Part shown: positions 34,899-45,165 of the stretch, one piece after another
Numbering within the stretch: position 1 is the first letter of the stretch
How the letters are laid out: each line of letters starts with the position of its first letter
Source: Chryseobacterium aahli
Lineage (GTDB): Bacteria; Bacteroidota; Bacteroidia; Flavobacteriales; Weeksellaceae
DNA length: 64,000 bases
Direction: 5' to 3'
Assembly: GCF_022699665.1 (NCBI RefSeq)
Contig: NZ_JALDNB010000002.1
Location: 1 to 64,000, forward strand
Program-made: the position numbers and the translations under genes
Notes under the pieces: generated by a model
Databases searched by the model: none
What the model saw: the letters and a program-made list of their open reading frames with translations, nothing else
What the model was told of the DNA's origin: nothing

Positions 34899-35555
34899 TC
34901 ACTCATTGCTTTTCTCGGCAAAGCCAAAGATATTTCCCAGCTTGATACTTGAGTAACCGTTGCTTTTTATTTTGCTTGAATTAATCATTGCTTTCGCCAA
35001 AACATCTGTAGGCAAAGGTTTCTGACTTTCAAAAAGACCAAGTTTATTGGCAAATTTGATAATTCTGCTTCCTAAAACTTCGCCGGATCTTTCAGAATCT
35101 TTTCTTTCAAGCATTCCGGGTTTGAAAATGGTGATTTTATTGAAATGAAGCTTTCTCACAGCATCTTCCAATTCACCTTTCATTTTAGAATAGAAAATTT
35201 TAGATTGCGGATTGGCTCCGTAAGCAGAAACTAAAATATAATCTTCCACATTGTTATCTTTGGCAGCTTTTGCAAACTGAAATTGATAATCGTAATCAAC
35301 TTTTCTTTGGGCTTCTTTACTTCCGGCATCTTTCAAGGTCGTTCCCAAACATGAAAAAGCAACGTCACCTTTTACCGAATCTTTCCAGTCTTCAGGTTTT
35401 TCAAAATCTACGATGTGAGTTTTTAGTTTTTCGTTTTGAATAGTTAAAGGCTTTCTTACAAAAACATCTACTTGCTCAAAATCATTATCATTCAGCAATT
35501 GTTTAACCAAATCTCTTCCTGTAGCGCCTGTTGCACCGATGACCAAAGCTTTCAT
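34899..35555 (-). CDS. NAD(P)-binding Rossmann oxidoreductase, NmrA/HTATIP2-like
   Basis: This 218-aa cytoplasmic protein opens 'ALVIGATGATGRDLVKQLL', a glycine-rich dinucleotide-binding loop. It carries 'CLGTTLKDAGSKEAQRKVDYDYQFQFAKAAKDNNV' and 'YILVSAYGAN' (the YxxxK region is degenerate; 'YSKMKGELE' follows). The pattern matches the short atypical SDR group related to HTATIP2/NmrA, which sense or use NADPH. The reaction is unknown. It is transcribed alone, convergent with the glutathione peroxidase gene. Confidence 0.85.
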   Translation of the reverse strand: MKALVIGATGATGRDLVKQLLNDNDFEQVDVFVRKPLTIQNEKLKTHIVDFEKPEDWKDSVKGDVAFSCLGTTLKDAGSKEAQRKVDYDYQFQFAKAAKDNNVEDYILVSAYGANPQSKIFYSKMKGELEDAVRKLHFNKITIFKPGMLERKDSERSGEVLGSRIIKFANKLGLFESQKPLPTDVLAKAMINSSKIKSNGYSSIKLGNIFGFAEKSNE

Positions 35556-35682
35556 AATAATTTTGATTTATGGTTGTTTAAAAATCCTGAGATTTCTTTC
35601 TTAAATTTACTAAATTTAGACCAAAGTTTAAGAATTAATTATTTTATCATCGCTCATTACCTATTAAATATTACTTATAAAG

Positions 35683-36036
35683 ATGGATGCCAACGAGATT
35701 TTAGATTACTGTTTGTCCAAAAAGGGAGTTACTGAGAGTTTTCCTTTTGATAATGAAACGCTTGTGATGAAAGTAGGAATCAAGATTTTCCTATTGATGT
35801 CATTAGAAAGACAACCCGTAGGAATTAATGTGAAAACTGATCCGGAATGGAGCGCAGAACTTCGTGAGCAACATCATCAGATTACAGGAGCATTTCATAT
35901 GAACAAAACCCATTGGAATTCTGTTTCTTTAGATGGGCTGAAAAGAGAATTAGTTCTAAAAATGATTGACCATTCTTATGATCTAGTGTTTAAATCTTTA
36001 ACGAAAAAAGCGAAAGAGGAAATTGAGAATTCTTAA
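35683..36036 (+). CDS. MmcQ/YjbR family protein
   Basis: This 117-aa cytoplasmic protein opens 'DYCLSKKGVTESFPFDNETLVMKVGIKIFLLMSLE' (in part) and has 'HMNKTHWNSVSLDG' and 'HSYDLVFKSLTKKAKEE', the pattern of the MmcQ/YjbR family, a CyaY-like fold often called 'DNA-binding'. The true role is not settled. Its stop overlaps the stop of the convergent ribF gene by 4 bp (36033-36036), so no terminator separates them. Confidence 0.88.
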   Translation: MDANEILDYCLSKKGVTESFPFDNETLVMKVGIKIFLLMSLERQPVGINVKTDPEWSAELREQHHQITGAFHMNKTHWNSVSLDGLKRELVLKMIDHSYDLVFKSLTKKAKEEIENS

Positions 36037-36953
36037 AACTGAAACTCTTCCGTCAATCTTTTATCCTCATCCAATCTTTCAATCAATTTATCCAAACCTT
36101 CAAATTTGATTTCCTCATGAATGAAATCTCTGAATTTTATTGTGATATTTTCATCATAAATATCTCCTTCAAAATCAAGAATATAAACTTCAACGGTTAA
36201 TTTTTCTCCGTTCACGGTTGGGTTTGTTCCGACGCTTAACATTCCTTTATATTGTTGATCTTTTATAAAAACTTCAACAATATAAGCTCCTTTTTTAGGT
36301 AAAAGTTTAATGGATTCGGTTTCGATATTAGCAGTTGGATAGCCGATAGTTCTGCCTAATTTCTTTCCATGAACAACTGTTCCGGAAATCGAGTAGGAGT
36401 AACCCAACATTTCGTTGGCTTCTTTAATATTTCCTGCTAAGAGTGCATTTCTTATTTTGGTAGAGCTGATATTATTCTCGTGAATATTGATGGCTTCCAT
36501 TTGTTCGACCTCAAAATCCAATTCTGTAGACAATTTTTGAAGCAATTCGAAATTACCGCTTTTATTTTTCCCGAAAGAATGGTCGTAACCGATTATCAGA
36601 TATTTTACATTTAATTTTTCAATTAAAATCTGGCGTACAAATTCTTCTCCTGTAAGATTTCTGAATTCATCATCAAATTCTTTTACAAATAAATTATGGA
36701 TGTTATATTTTTCCATCAAAAATTTCTTTTCCTCAATCGTATTGAGAAGCTTTAAATCTTCATTAGGATTAAAAACAAAACGAGGATGCGGCCAGAAAGT
36801 GAGGATTGCCGTTTCTAAATCATTCTCAGAACCCACTTTTTTCAACTCGTCGATAATGTACTTATGACCAAGATGCACCCCGTCAAACATGCCTAAAGAT
36901 AATGCTAAAGGCTTTTCTGAGTGGTAATCTTTAAAATTCTTGAAGATATTCAA
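36033..36953 (-). CDS. ribF: bifunctional riboflavin kinase / FAD synthetase
   Basis: This protein of 306 aa makes FMN and then FAD from riboflavin. The FAD-synthetase part has 'LGMFDGVHLGHKYII' near the start and 'SSTKIRNALLAG'. The riboflavin kinase part has 'GRTIGYPTANIE' and 'GMLSVGTNPTVNG'. The chosen start is a TTG at 36953 giving 'MNIFKNFKDYH', the usual N-terminus for flavobacterial RibF. A longer frame to 37034 adds 27 residues that look untranslated ('LLHYTYICCQ'). There is no Shine-Dalgarno sequence, which is normal in this phylum. It is a single gene. Confidence 0.92.
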   Translation of the reverse strand: MNIFKNFKDYHSEKPLALSLGMFDGVHLGHKYIIDELKKVGSENDLETAILTFWPHPRFVFNPNEDLKLLNTIEEKKFLMEKYNIHNLFVKEFDDEFRNLTGEEFVRQILIEKLNVKYLIIGYDHSFGKNKSGNFELLQKLSTELDFEVEQMEAINIHENNISSTKIRNALLAGNIKEANEMLGYSYSISGTVVHGKKLGRTIGYPTANIETESIKLLPKKGAYIVEVFIKDQQYKGMLSVGTNPTVNGEKLTVEVYILDFEGDIYDENITIKFRDFIHEEIKFEGLDKLIERLDEDKRLTEEFQF

Positions 36954-37078
36954 AACGGAAAAATTTTGACAGCAAATATAAGTATAATGTAACAATGTAT
37001 CGATATAACAATTTACCAATGTTTTCGACCGCAAAATGATTGGGAAACTAATAAATTTTTACAATGGGAAATTATTGA

Positions 37079-38668
<1,590 letters not shown>

Positions 38669-38690
38669 TAAATTAATTAGACACAAGATG

Positions 38691-38729
38691 TCAGATTCTA
38701 GACATGAGACTTTTATGTCTGAAATCTGA
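38691..38729. repeat. inverted repeat in the atpD-atpC spacer
   Basis: Arms of 15 bp starting TCAGATT (38691-38705) pair with 38715-38729 except at two positions, with a 9-nt loop. No T-run follows, so it is not a classical terminator. Confidence 0.5.
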
Positions 38730-38757
38730 ATTCTGAAATCTTTAAATCTAAATTAAA

Positions 38758-39039
38758 ATGAATATAAAAATTTTAACACCAGAATACGTAGTTTTTGAAG
38801 GAGAGGTAAACTCTGTATTGTTGCCTGGAAAAAATGGTGAATTCCACATCATGAAAAACCACGCAGGAATCGTTTCTTCATTAGTTGGAGGTAAAGTTAA
38901 ATTGTATGCAAATTCTATCAACGAAGCTTTTGCTAAAAACTTTACTAAAGAAAATGAAAAAGACTCTGTTTTTTCTTATCCTATAAAAAGCGGTGTGATA
39001 GAATTTAATCACGATAAAGGAATTATCCTTTGCGAATAA
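38758..39039 (+). CDS. atpC: F-type ATP synthase subunit epsilon
   Basis: This 93-aa protein is the N-terminal beta-sandwich of the epsilon subunit ('LTPEYVVFEGEVNSVLLPGKNGEFHIMKNHAGIVSSL', in part). It lacks the C-terminal helical hairpin of long forms that inhibits the enzyme; short epsilon subunits of this size are usual in Bacteroidota. It couples the c-ring to F1 rotation. It follows atpD by 89 bp and has a terminator at 39071-39091. Confidence 0.94.
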   Translation: MNIKILTPEYVVFEGEVNSVLLPGKNGEFHIMKNHAGIVSSLVGGKVKLYANSINEAFAKNFTKENEKDSVFSYPIKSGVIEFNHDKGIILCE

Positions 39040-39070
39040 TTAAATTGAGAAGCTAAATATATTTTCAAGA

Positions 39071-39091
39071 AAGTGTAACTTTGTTACACTT
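39071..39091 (+). terminator. intrinsic terminator of atpDC
   Basis: A 9-bp stem AAGTGTAAC/GTTACACTT (39071-39079 with 39083-39091) is followed by T7, 31 nt beyond the atpC stop. Confidence 0.85.
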
Positions 39092-39117
39092 TTTTTATGC
39101 CTTATAAAATCTGATTC

Positions 39118-39948
39118 ATGCAGAAAAGTTTAATCTTATTCTTTACAGTTCTGAGTTTTATATGCAATGCTCAAATTATTAAAACTAAAAGAGGAATTGT
39201 AAGTCTCGACGGAACTCACGTAGCCAAAATTACCAATAAATCTAATGAATATACATTTATGGATTTAAAGGAAACGCCGATTTTCACTGTTGAATTTGTT
39301 GATAAAAGTGTTGTGGATTCAGTACGAGATAGTTACGTGAAAATTAATCGGGTGTATAACCGTGAAAAAACTTTAGATTTAGATTATATATCACCATCTG
39401 CATTTTCTGGTGATGAGAAATCTGCGGTATATACCTGTATAAAAGGTTTAAAAATTATTGATGAAAGAGGAATCAACATCAAAAATCTGGATGAGCTTTT
39501 TAAAAATATGCCTAAACGGAAACTTGATAGTAAAACAAAAGAAGCATACACAATTCGAACAAAAATTGATAAATTAAATCTTGAAGTCAACAGTGTTGGT
39601 GAGATTTTAAGCAATGGCGTTCCGGTGGGATATTTCACTAATTTACCAGTAAGTTTCGGTTCAGATGATCGTGTTACTGACAAAACTTTTATCGACATTG
39701 AAATTTATGATGCTAAAAGCAAGTACATCGGAAAGTACATCACAACCACAAAACAGATCAAAACTGCTGGTGGAAAAACTTTTACATTGTACAGAGAAAT
39801 GTCAGGAAGAGCTTCGATTTTGAAATATCCAACTTACAAAGCAATTGCAGAACGAATGGCAATTTTGGATCCAAACTTTATAAAAATTCAGGAAAAAGTA
39901 ATTGTAGGCGATGTGGTAAAAGATGGAGTTGAAAAAGATAAAAAGTAA
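39118..39948 (+). CDS. secreted protein of unknown function (276 aa)
   Basis: I do not recognise this protein. It has a signal peptide (about residues 1-18, ending CNAQ), then a mature part with beta-rich and helical stretches, including 'RGIVSLDGTHVAKITNKSNEYTFMDLKETPIFTVEF'. A segment near 'YTIRTKIDKLNLEVNSVGEILSNGVPVGYFTNLPVSFGSDDRVTDKTFIDIEIYDAKSKYIG' (read in part) is its most structured part. It is lysine-rich and probably periplasmic. It is transcribed alone, between the atpC terminator and its own terminator at 40078-40112. Confidence 0.65.
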   Translation: MQKSLILFFTVLSFICNAQIIKTKRGIVSLDGTHVAKITNKSNEYTFMDLKETPIFTVEFVDKSVVDSVRDSYVKINRVYNREKTLDLDYISPSAFSGDEKSAVYTCIKGLKIIDERGINIKNLDELFKNMPKRKLDSKTKEAYTIRTKIDKLNLEVNSVGEILSNGVPVGYFTNLPVSFGSDDRVTDKTFIDIEIYDAKSKYIGKYITTTKQIKTAGGKTFTLYREMSGRASILKYPTYKAIAERMAILDPNFIKIQEKVIVGDVVKDGVEKDKK

Positions 39949-40077
39949 ATTTTTCAAACAAATTTTTAATGAAAACTCTAATATTGTTTCAATAGGAAAT
40001 TGCATGTCATCCTGAGCCTGTCGAAGGAAGGCTGTTTATCAAAAAATAAAATTCAATTGGCTTTTAGCCTAAACATA

Positions 40078-40112
40078 AAAAATCCTGGAAAAAAATAATT
40101 TTCAGGATTTTT
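40078..40112 (+). terminator. intrinsic terminator of the 39118 gene
   Basis: The stem AAAAATCCTG (40078-40087) pairs with CAGGATTTTT (40103-40112), extended by a further A/T helix with a bulge, and is followed by a T-rich tail. Confidence 0.75.
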
Positions 40113-40140
40113 ATTTTATATAAATTTTCTTGATGTTCGG

Positions 40141-40210
40141 TTTGTCATTCCGTAGGAATCTAGGCAATAATTTCATAATAAAAACGCTTAGATTCCTACG
40201 GAATGACAAA
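40141..40210. repeat. intergenic palindromic repeat, copy 2
   Basis: Arms of 22 bp (40141-40162 with 40189-40210) starting TTTGTCATTCC form a perfect inverted repeat with a 26-bp spacer. It shares its arms with the element at 13251-13319; only the spacer differs. Confidence 0.85.
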
Positions 40211-40230
40211 CATTAGTTATAATTTTAAAA

Positions 40231-40348
40231 CCTAAACCTAAACCTAAACCTAAACCTAAACCTAAACCTAAACCTAAACCTAAACCTAAACCTAAACCTA
40301 AACCTAAACCTAAACCTAAACCTAAACCTAAACCTAAACCTAAACCTA
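40231..40348. repeat. telomere-like (CCTAAA)n tandem hexamer tract
   Basis: Nineteen perfect copies of CCTAAA run from 40231 to 40344, followed by a partial copy to 40348. The stop codon of the minus-strand radical SAM gene (40346-40348) lies in that partial copy. The length is likely to vary by slippage. Confidence 0.95.
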
Positions 40349-42532
40349 CAAACTCAAAATCACTCCATTTTCTTTCAACTGCTGCATCGGTTTTGAAAAC
40401 CAGAACAATTCAAAATCTTCTAAGCTATTTTCAAAATCAGTTTTCAATTGTTGCAAAGTAATCCGTTTCGGATTCTCAAACGTATTTTCTTGTAGAACTT
40501 TAGTCAGCCATTCTCCTTTTTCCTGTTCAAAATCTACAGAAATAATATTTGTTTTTAAATGGAATGTAATTCTCTTGTACGCCCAAGAGTTTTGTTTTTT
40601 TGTTTTTATGTAATTCTCAGCGATTACGTTTTTCTCCAAAAAAATAATTTTTGAATTTCCTTTAAATGTAAAATTTTCCTCTTCCAAAAGTGAATCGTGA
40701 ATATAATCAGGATGAATCGTTGTTTTTGGAATTTTAAAGTCAAACCAATTTTGCAGCGGTAATTCAAAATTAATTCCGTGCATATAATTGAATAAAGATT
40801 TTTTTAAACCAAAACTGAATTTGCTGTGATCGATTCCGGTTCTGTCTGTAAAATCGATATCGTTGTTGGCAAATAAAATTTCCTGTTTAATCGGAGTGAC
40901 TCCAAATTCTTCAGGATTCAATCCGACAGGCGAATGAGCGGTCATCGCAAACTGATGCCAAAATGCACTTTGCAGAATTCCCATTTCAAAAAGCTGGCGA
41001 ACCATTTCTAAAGAATCTACCGTTTCCTGAATGGTCTGAGTAGGATAGCCATACATCAGATAAGCATGAATCATCACTCCGGCTTCAGTAAAATTTCTTG
41101 TTACCTGCGCAACCTGTTCTACGGAAATTCCTTTATCAATTAATTTTAACAATCGGTCACTTGCTACTTCAAGTCCGCCAGAAACCGCAACACAACCTGA
41201 AAGTTTTAAGAGAAAACATAAATCTTTGGTAAAGCTTTTTTCAAATCTGATATTCGTCCACCAAGTTACAACTAGATTTCTCCGCAGAATTTCTAAAGCA
41301 ACTTCACGCATTAGAGCTGGTGGTGCGGCTTCATCAACAAAATGAAATCCCGTTTCTCCAGTTGTTGCAATCAATTCTTCCATTCTGTCAACCAAAATTT
41401 TGGCTGAAATGGGTTCGTAAATTTTGATGTAATCTAAAGAAATATCACAGAAAGTACATTTTCCCCAATAGCAACCATGCGCCATCGTGAGTTTATTCCA
41501 TCTTCCGTCGCTCCACAAACTGTGCATCGGATTAGCGATTTCAATGACCGAAATATATTGATCTAATTGTAAATCAGTGTAGTCAGGTGTTCCAACTTGT
41601 GCTTGCTTATAATCGTGTTTGATAGAATTATTTTTGTAGACAACTTCTTCGTTTTCAAGTAAAAAGGTTCTTTTAAACTGAGAGTTTTCATCTTTATTTA
41701 AATTTTCGTAGACCAATTCAAGAGGAACTTCTCCATCATCTAAAGTGATAAAATCAAAAAATTCGAAAACTCTTGTGTCTTTTACTTCTCTCAATTCAGT
41801 ATTCGGAAAACCACCGCCCATTGCAATTTTTACATGAGGATAATTTTCCTTAATAAATTTCGCAGATCGAAATGCAGAATATAAATTTCCGGGAAACGGA
41901 ACGGAAAAACAAACCAGTTTTGGTTGAACCAATTCTAGTTTTTCGTGAAGAATTTTTAAAGTGATACCATCAATAAAAGTTTGGTCTGAATTTAATTTTA
42001 AATATAATTCGTCAAAAGAATTGGCAGACTTTCCTAATCTTTCGGCATATCTGCTGAAACCAAAATCAGAATCAACGTGTTCAACTATATAATCAGATAA
42101 ATCTTCTAAATATAAAGTAGACAAGTGTTTAGCTTTGTCTTGTAAACCCATATTTCCAAAAGCAAATTCCATATCATCCAGCTGATTGAAACGGGAAGCT
42201 TCAGGCAGAAAATTCATCGAACAAATCTGTCTGGCTAAAGTTGGGTTTCTATTTTGTAAAAAAAGAATAACCTGATCGATGGTTTTAATATACTCATCTC
42301 GTAAAGCAAAAATTCTTTGAGAGTTTTCAGAACTATTTTTTAAATCAATTTGTTTGGCAAAAATTCTTTGAATTCCTTCTTTTGAAAATAATTCCAAAAT
42401 CACTTCAATCCCCAAATCGATCTGATAGCTTGATATATTTTTGGTATTCAGAAAACCTTTGATATAAGCTGTCGCCGGATAAGGAGTGTTGAGTTGCGTG
42501 AAAGGAGGAGTGATGAGAAGAAGATCTTTCAA
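40346..42532 (-). CDS. B12-binding-type radical SAM protein
   Basis: This 728-aa protein has an N-terminal cobalamin-binding-like Rossmann part ('PKLVCFSVPFPGNLYSAFRSAKFIKENYPHVKIAMGGGFPNTELREV' in part, about residues 198-245). A radical SAM barrel follows (about 340-560), with the iron-sulfur motif 'CYWGKCTFC'. The spacing is CX4CX2C, one residue longer than the classical CX3CX2C. 'GGLEVASDRLLKLIDKGISVEQV' follows. The C-terminal ~150 residues are a family-specific domain. The stop codon falls in the (CCTAAA)n tract. The gene is alone on its transcript, which hides its substrate; methyltransfer or a cyclisation of an envelope or peptide substrate is possible. Confidence 0.85.
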   Translation of the reverse strand: MKDLLLITPPFTQLNTPYPATAYIKGFLNTKNISSYQIDLGIEVILELFSKEGIQRIFAKQIDLKNSSENSQRIFALRDEYIKTIDQVILFLQNRNPTLARQICSMNFLPEASRFNQLDDMEFAFGNMGLQDKAKHLSTLYLEDLSDYIVEHVDSDFGFSRYAERLGKSANSFDELYLKLNSDQTFIDGITLKILHEKLELVQPKLVCFSVPFPGNLYSAFRSAKFIKENYPHVKIAMGGGFPNTELREVKDTRVFEFFDFITLDDGEVPLELVYENLNKDENSQFKRTFLLENEEVVYKNNSIKHDYKQAQVGTPDYTDLQLDQYISVIEIANPMHSLWSDGRWNKLTMAHGCYWGKCTFCDISLDYIKIYEPISAKILVDRMEELIATTGETGFHFVDEAAPPALMREVALEILRRNLVVTWWTNIRFEKSFTKDLCFLLKLSGCVAVSGGLEVASDRLLKLIDKGISVEQVAQVTRNFTEAGVMIHAYLMYGYPTQTIQETVDSLEMVRQLFEMGILQSAFWHQFAMTAHSPVGLNPEEFGVTPIKQEILFANNDIDFTDRTGIDHSKFSFGLKKSLFNYMHGINFELPLQNWFDFKIPKTTIHPDYIHDSLLEEENFTFKGNSKIIFLEKNVIAENYIKTKKQNSWAYKRITFHLKTNIISVDFEQEKGEWLTKVLQENTFENPKRITLQQLKTDFENSLEDFELFWFSKPMQQLKENGVILSL

Positions 42533-42738
42533 AAGTAATTTTTTGCAAATTTATGGGTTTAAATGGAAAATGAAGAAAATTTTTGAGTAATTTAAAAAAA
42601 TAAACATTAAGAAAGTTAGATGGTAAGAATTATGAAGTTAATATCTAAAGATTATTAAGCAGACTGCTTCATTCAAATTTATTTAAATCTTAATTAAACT
42701 TAATCTTTTCATCTTCTTAATGTTTTAAAATTTAAATA

Positions 42739-42771
42739 AAAAAACCGCTAGAAGATTCTAACGGTTTTTTT
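42739..42771 (-). terminator. intrinsic terminator of the acyltransferase-like PLP gene
   Basis: A stem of AAAAAACCG/CGGTTTTTT with an inner TAGA/TCTA helix reads on the minus strand into a T-run, 20 nt past the stop at 42791. Confidence 0.75.
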
Positions 42772-42790
42772 ATTTAATTGAAAATCAAAA

Positions 42791-44053
42791 TTACATTTGT
42801 TTGTACTCGATATTCATTTGCTTTTCCATTTCTGCGTAAACTCCGGAATTTAATTTTTCTTTGATGCCTTCAAAAGCTGCCAAAGTTTCATTAATTTCTG
42901 AATCTGTGTGTGAAGCCGTAGGAATTAATCTCAATAAAATCATTCCTTTTGGAATTACAGGATATACAACAACTGAAGTAAATACACCGTAATTTTCTCT
43001 TAAATCTTTTGCCAAAAGTGTCGCTTCAATCGTAGTTCCTTCAATGAAAACCGGTGTTACACAAGTGTTGGTATTTCCAAGATTGAAACCTCTTTCTTTC
43101 AATCCGTTTTGAAGTTTGTAAACATTTTCCCATAATTTAGCTTTAATTTCGGGACGTGTTCTAAGCAATTCTAATCTTTTTAAACCTCCGATTACCATTG
43201 GCATTGTTAAAGATTTAGCAAAAATCTGAGAACGAAGATTGTATTTTAAGAATCTGATGATAGTTTCATCTCCCGAGAGAAATGCTCCGAAACCAGCCAT
43301 TGATTTAGCAAAAGTTGAGAAGTAAACATCAATTTGATCTTGACATCCTTGCTCTTCTCCAGCTCCGGCTCCGGTTTTACCCAAAGTTCCGAAACCGTGT
43401 GCATCATCAACCAAAAGTCTGAAATTGAATTTAGATTTTAAATCACAAATTTCTTTCAGTTTCCCCTGCATTCCTCTCATTCCGAAAACACCTTCTGTAA
43501 TCACTAAGATTCCACCGCCGTTTTCTTCAGCTACTTTGGTTGCTCTTGCTAAGTTTTTTTCTAAACTCTCAATATCATTATGTTTAAAAGTGAAACTTTT
43601 TCCCATGTGAAGACGAACTCCATCAACGATACAAGCATGAGAATCTGCATCATAAACAATCACATCATGTCTTGTCACCAACGCATCGATACATGAAACC
43701 ATCCCTTGGTAACCGAAATTCAAAAGATAAGCAGCATCTTTTTGAGTAAATTCTGCCAATTCTTTTTCCAGTTGCTGGTGCTGTTGAGTTTCTCCGGACA
43801 TTGCTCTAGCGCCCATCGGATAAAACATTCCGAATTCTGCAGCAGCTTTTGCGTCAGCTTCCAAAACTTCAGGATGATTACACAATCCTAAATAATCATT
43901 AGCACTCCAGAAAATTACATCTTTACCTTGAAATTTCATTCTCGGGCCAATCGGACCTTCCAATTTTGGGAATACAAAATATCCTTCTGCGTAATCTGCA
44001 AACTGACCAAGAGGTCCCGGATTTTGTTTTATTCTTTCAAAAATATCTACCAT
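42791..44053 (-). CDS. alpha-oxoamine synthase family enzyme, probable cysteate fatty-acyltransferase or serine palmitoyltransferase
   Basis: This 420-aa PLP enzyme of the alpha-oxoamine synthase family (AONS/KBL/SPT) has 'DDAHGFG' (Asp216, His219) and the PLP lysine Lys250 in 'TFAKSMAG'. These enzymes condense an amino acid with an acyl thioester. In Bacteroidota close relatives are serine palmitoyltransferase (sphingolipids) and cysteate fatty-acyltransferase (capnine, the backbone of sulfonolipids). The gene directly upstream on the same strand encodes a cysteine-synthase-like enzyme, as a cysteate synthase should be. This favours the sulfonolipid role, by neighbour inference only. A 74-bp spacer with a hairpin separates the two. 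Confidence 0.8.
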   Translation of the reverse strand: MVDIFERIKQNPGPLGQFADYAEGYFVFPKLEGPIGPRMKFQGKDVIFWSANDYLGLCNHPEVLEADAKAAAEFGMFYPMGARAMSGETQQHQQLEKELAEFTQKDAAYLLNFGYQGMVSCIDALVTRHDVIVYDADSHACIVDGVRLHMGKSFTFKHNDIESLEKNLARATKVAEENGGGILVITEGVFGMRGMQGKLKEICDLKSKFNFRLLVDDAHGFGTLGKTGAGAGEEQGCQDQIDVYFSTFAKSMAGFGAFLSGDETIIRFLKYNLRSQIFAKSLTMPMVIGGLKRLELLRTRPEIKAKLWENVYKLQNGLKERGFNLGNTNTCVTPVFIEGTTIEATLLAKDLRENYGVFTSVVVYPVIPKGMILLRLIPTASHTDSEINETLAAFEGIKEKLNSGVYAEMEKQMNIEYKQM

Positions 44054-44077
44054 TGTATGAGTATGTTTTATGTAAAA

Positions 44078-44105
44078 AAGCCTTTTGTAATTTACGAAAA
44101 GGCTT
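44078..44105 (-). terminator. terminator/attenuator-like hairpin between the two PLP genes
   Basis: A stem AAGCCTTTT/AAAAGGCTT (44078-44086 with 44097-44105), with one bulge before an inner GTAA/TTAC helix, is followed on the minus strand by T6 (44074-44079). It lies 23 nt past the stop at 44128 and 21 nt before the next ATG at 44053, leaving little room for a separate promoter. Confidence 0.7.
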
Positions 44106-44127
44106 AATTTGTATTTATAAATTCTTA

Positions 44128-45165
44128 TTATTTGATGAATTCTGTTTTGAAAACTTCATCATAGTTGTGAAAACAGTTGTTGATGAATCCTTGTTCTTCC
44201 ATCCATTTATCACTGTACACTTTTGTAATGTATCTTGATCCGTGATCAGGAAAAATCATGACAACGAAATCATTTTCAGTCAGTTCATGAGATTGTGCAT
44301 ATTGTATCAATCCTTGAGTAACAGCTCCGGTTGTATAACCTCCCATGATAGCTTCCTTTAAAGCAATTTCACGGGTTCTGTACGCAGACATTTCGTCATT
44401 TACTCTTACAAATTCATCCACTTTATCAAAAAGCAGGGCTGAAGGAATTAAATTTTTCCCCATTCCTTCAATCTGGTAAGGATGAACATCTTCTTTATGA
44501 ATTTCTCCGGTTTCATGGTAACTTTTCAAAATAGATCCGTCAGCATCTACACCGATGATTTTGATGTTTGGATTTTTTTCTTTTAAGAATTTTGCAGAAC
44601 CGGATAATGTTCCGCCAGTTCCTGTACATGCAAAAAGGTGAGTAATTTTCCCTTCCGTCTGTTCCCAAATCTCAGGACCTGTTGTCTGATAGTGGGCATC
44701 AACATTCAATTCATTAAAATACTGATTGATATAAACAGAATTTGGGGTTTCTGCAGCAATTCTTTTTGCTACTTCATAATATGATCTCGGGTCATTCGCA
44801 GGTACATTCGCAGGACATATATATACTGTAGCACCAAGAGCTTTCAGATAAGCTATTTTTTCAGCTTTTGTTTTGTCACTCACAGCTAAGATACATTTGT
44901 ATCCTTTGATGATACAAACCATAGCCAGTGAAAAACCAGTATTTCCGGAAGTAGTTTCTACAACTACAGAATCTTCCTTTAATAAACCTTTTTTCTCAGC
45001 GTTTTCAATAATATGAAGTGCGATTCTATCTTTGGTGGAATGTCCAGGATTATATGATTCTAACTTGGCATAAACTTTTGCAGGAATCTCTTTAGTTACT
45101 ATATTTAGTTTCACTAAAGGGGTGTTCCCAATCAAGCCAAGAATATTATCGTAAACATTACTCAT
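44128..45165 (-). CDS. cysteine synthase family PLP enzyme, candidate cysteate synthase
   Basis: This 345-aa fold-type II PLP enzyme has Lys45 in 'NPGHSTKDRIA' and 'TTSGNTGFSLA', equivalent to the 'PTSGNTGIGLA' loop of O-acetylserine sulfhydrylase. 'GTGGTLSGSAKFL' and the terminal 'DHGSRYITKV' are family features. Compared with CysK, the loop change (Gly-Phe-Ser in place of Gly-Ile-Gly) and the His-Ser-Thr around the lysine suggest a different substrate. It precedes the acyltransferase-like gene, so it is a candidate cysteate synthase acting on O-phosphoserine with sulfite. A plain cysteine synthase remains possible; the pairing with the acyltransferase is the main argument. Confidence 0.8.
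   Translation of the reverse strand: MSNVYDNILGLIGNTPLVKLNIVTKEIPAKVYAKLESYNPGHSTKDRIALHIIENAEKKGLLKEDSVVVETTSGNTGFSLAMVCIIKGYKCILAVSDKTKAEKIAYLKALGATVYICPANVPANDPRSYYEVAKRIAAETPNSVYINQYFNELNVDAHYQTTGPEIWEQTEGKITHLFACTGTGGTLSGSAKFLKEKNPNIKIIGVDADGSILKSYHETGEIHKEDVHPYQIEGMGKNLIPSALLFDKVDEFVRVNDEMSAYRTREIALKEAIMGGYTTGAVTQGLIQYAQSHELTENDFVVMIFPDHGSRYITKVYSDKWMEEQGFINNCFHNYDEVFKTEFIK

Larger units (their letters stand above)
39949..40345. other. 397-bp intergenic region packed with repeats
   Basis: No gene lies here. It contains, in order, a single arm of a dispersed repeat TGTCATCCTGAGCCTGTCGA (40005-40024), a terminator (40078-40112), the palindromic element copy 2 (40141-40210) and the (CCTAAA)n tract. 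Confidence 0.7.

Noticed and set aside
36954..37034. 27-residue N-terminal extension of RibF
   Set aside because: It has no homology-like character and overlaps the promoter region; TTG at 36953 gives the normal N-terminus.
40231..40348. CRISPR array
   Set aside because: Only a 6-bp unit with no spacers; it is a simple tandem repeat.
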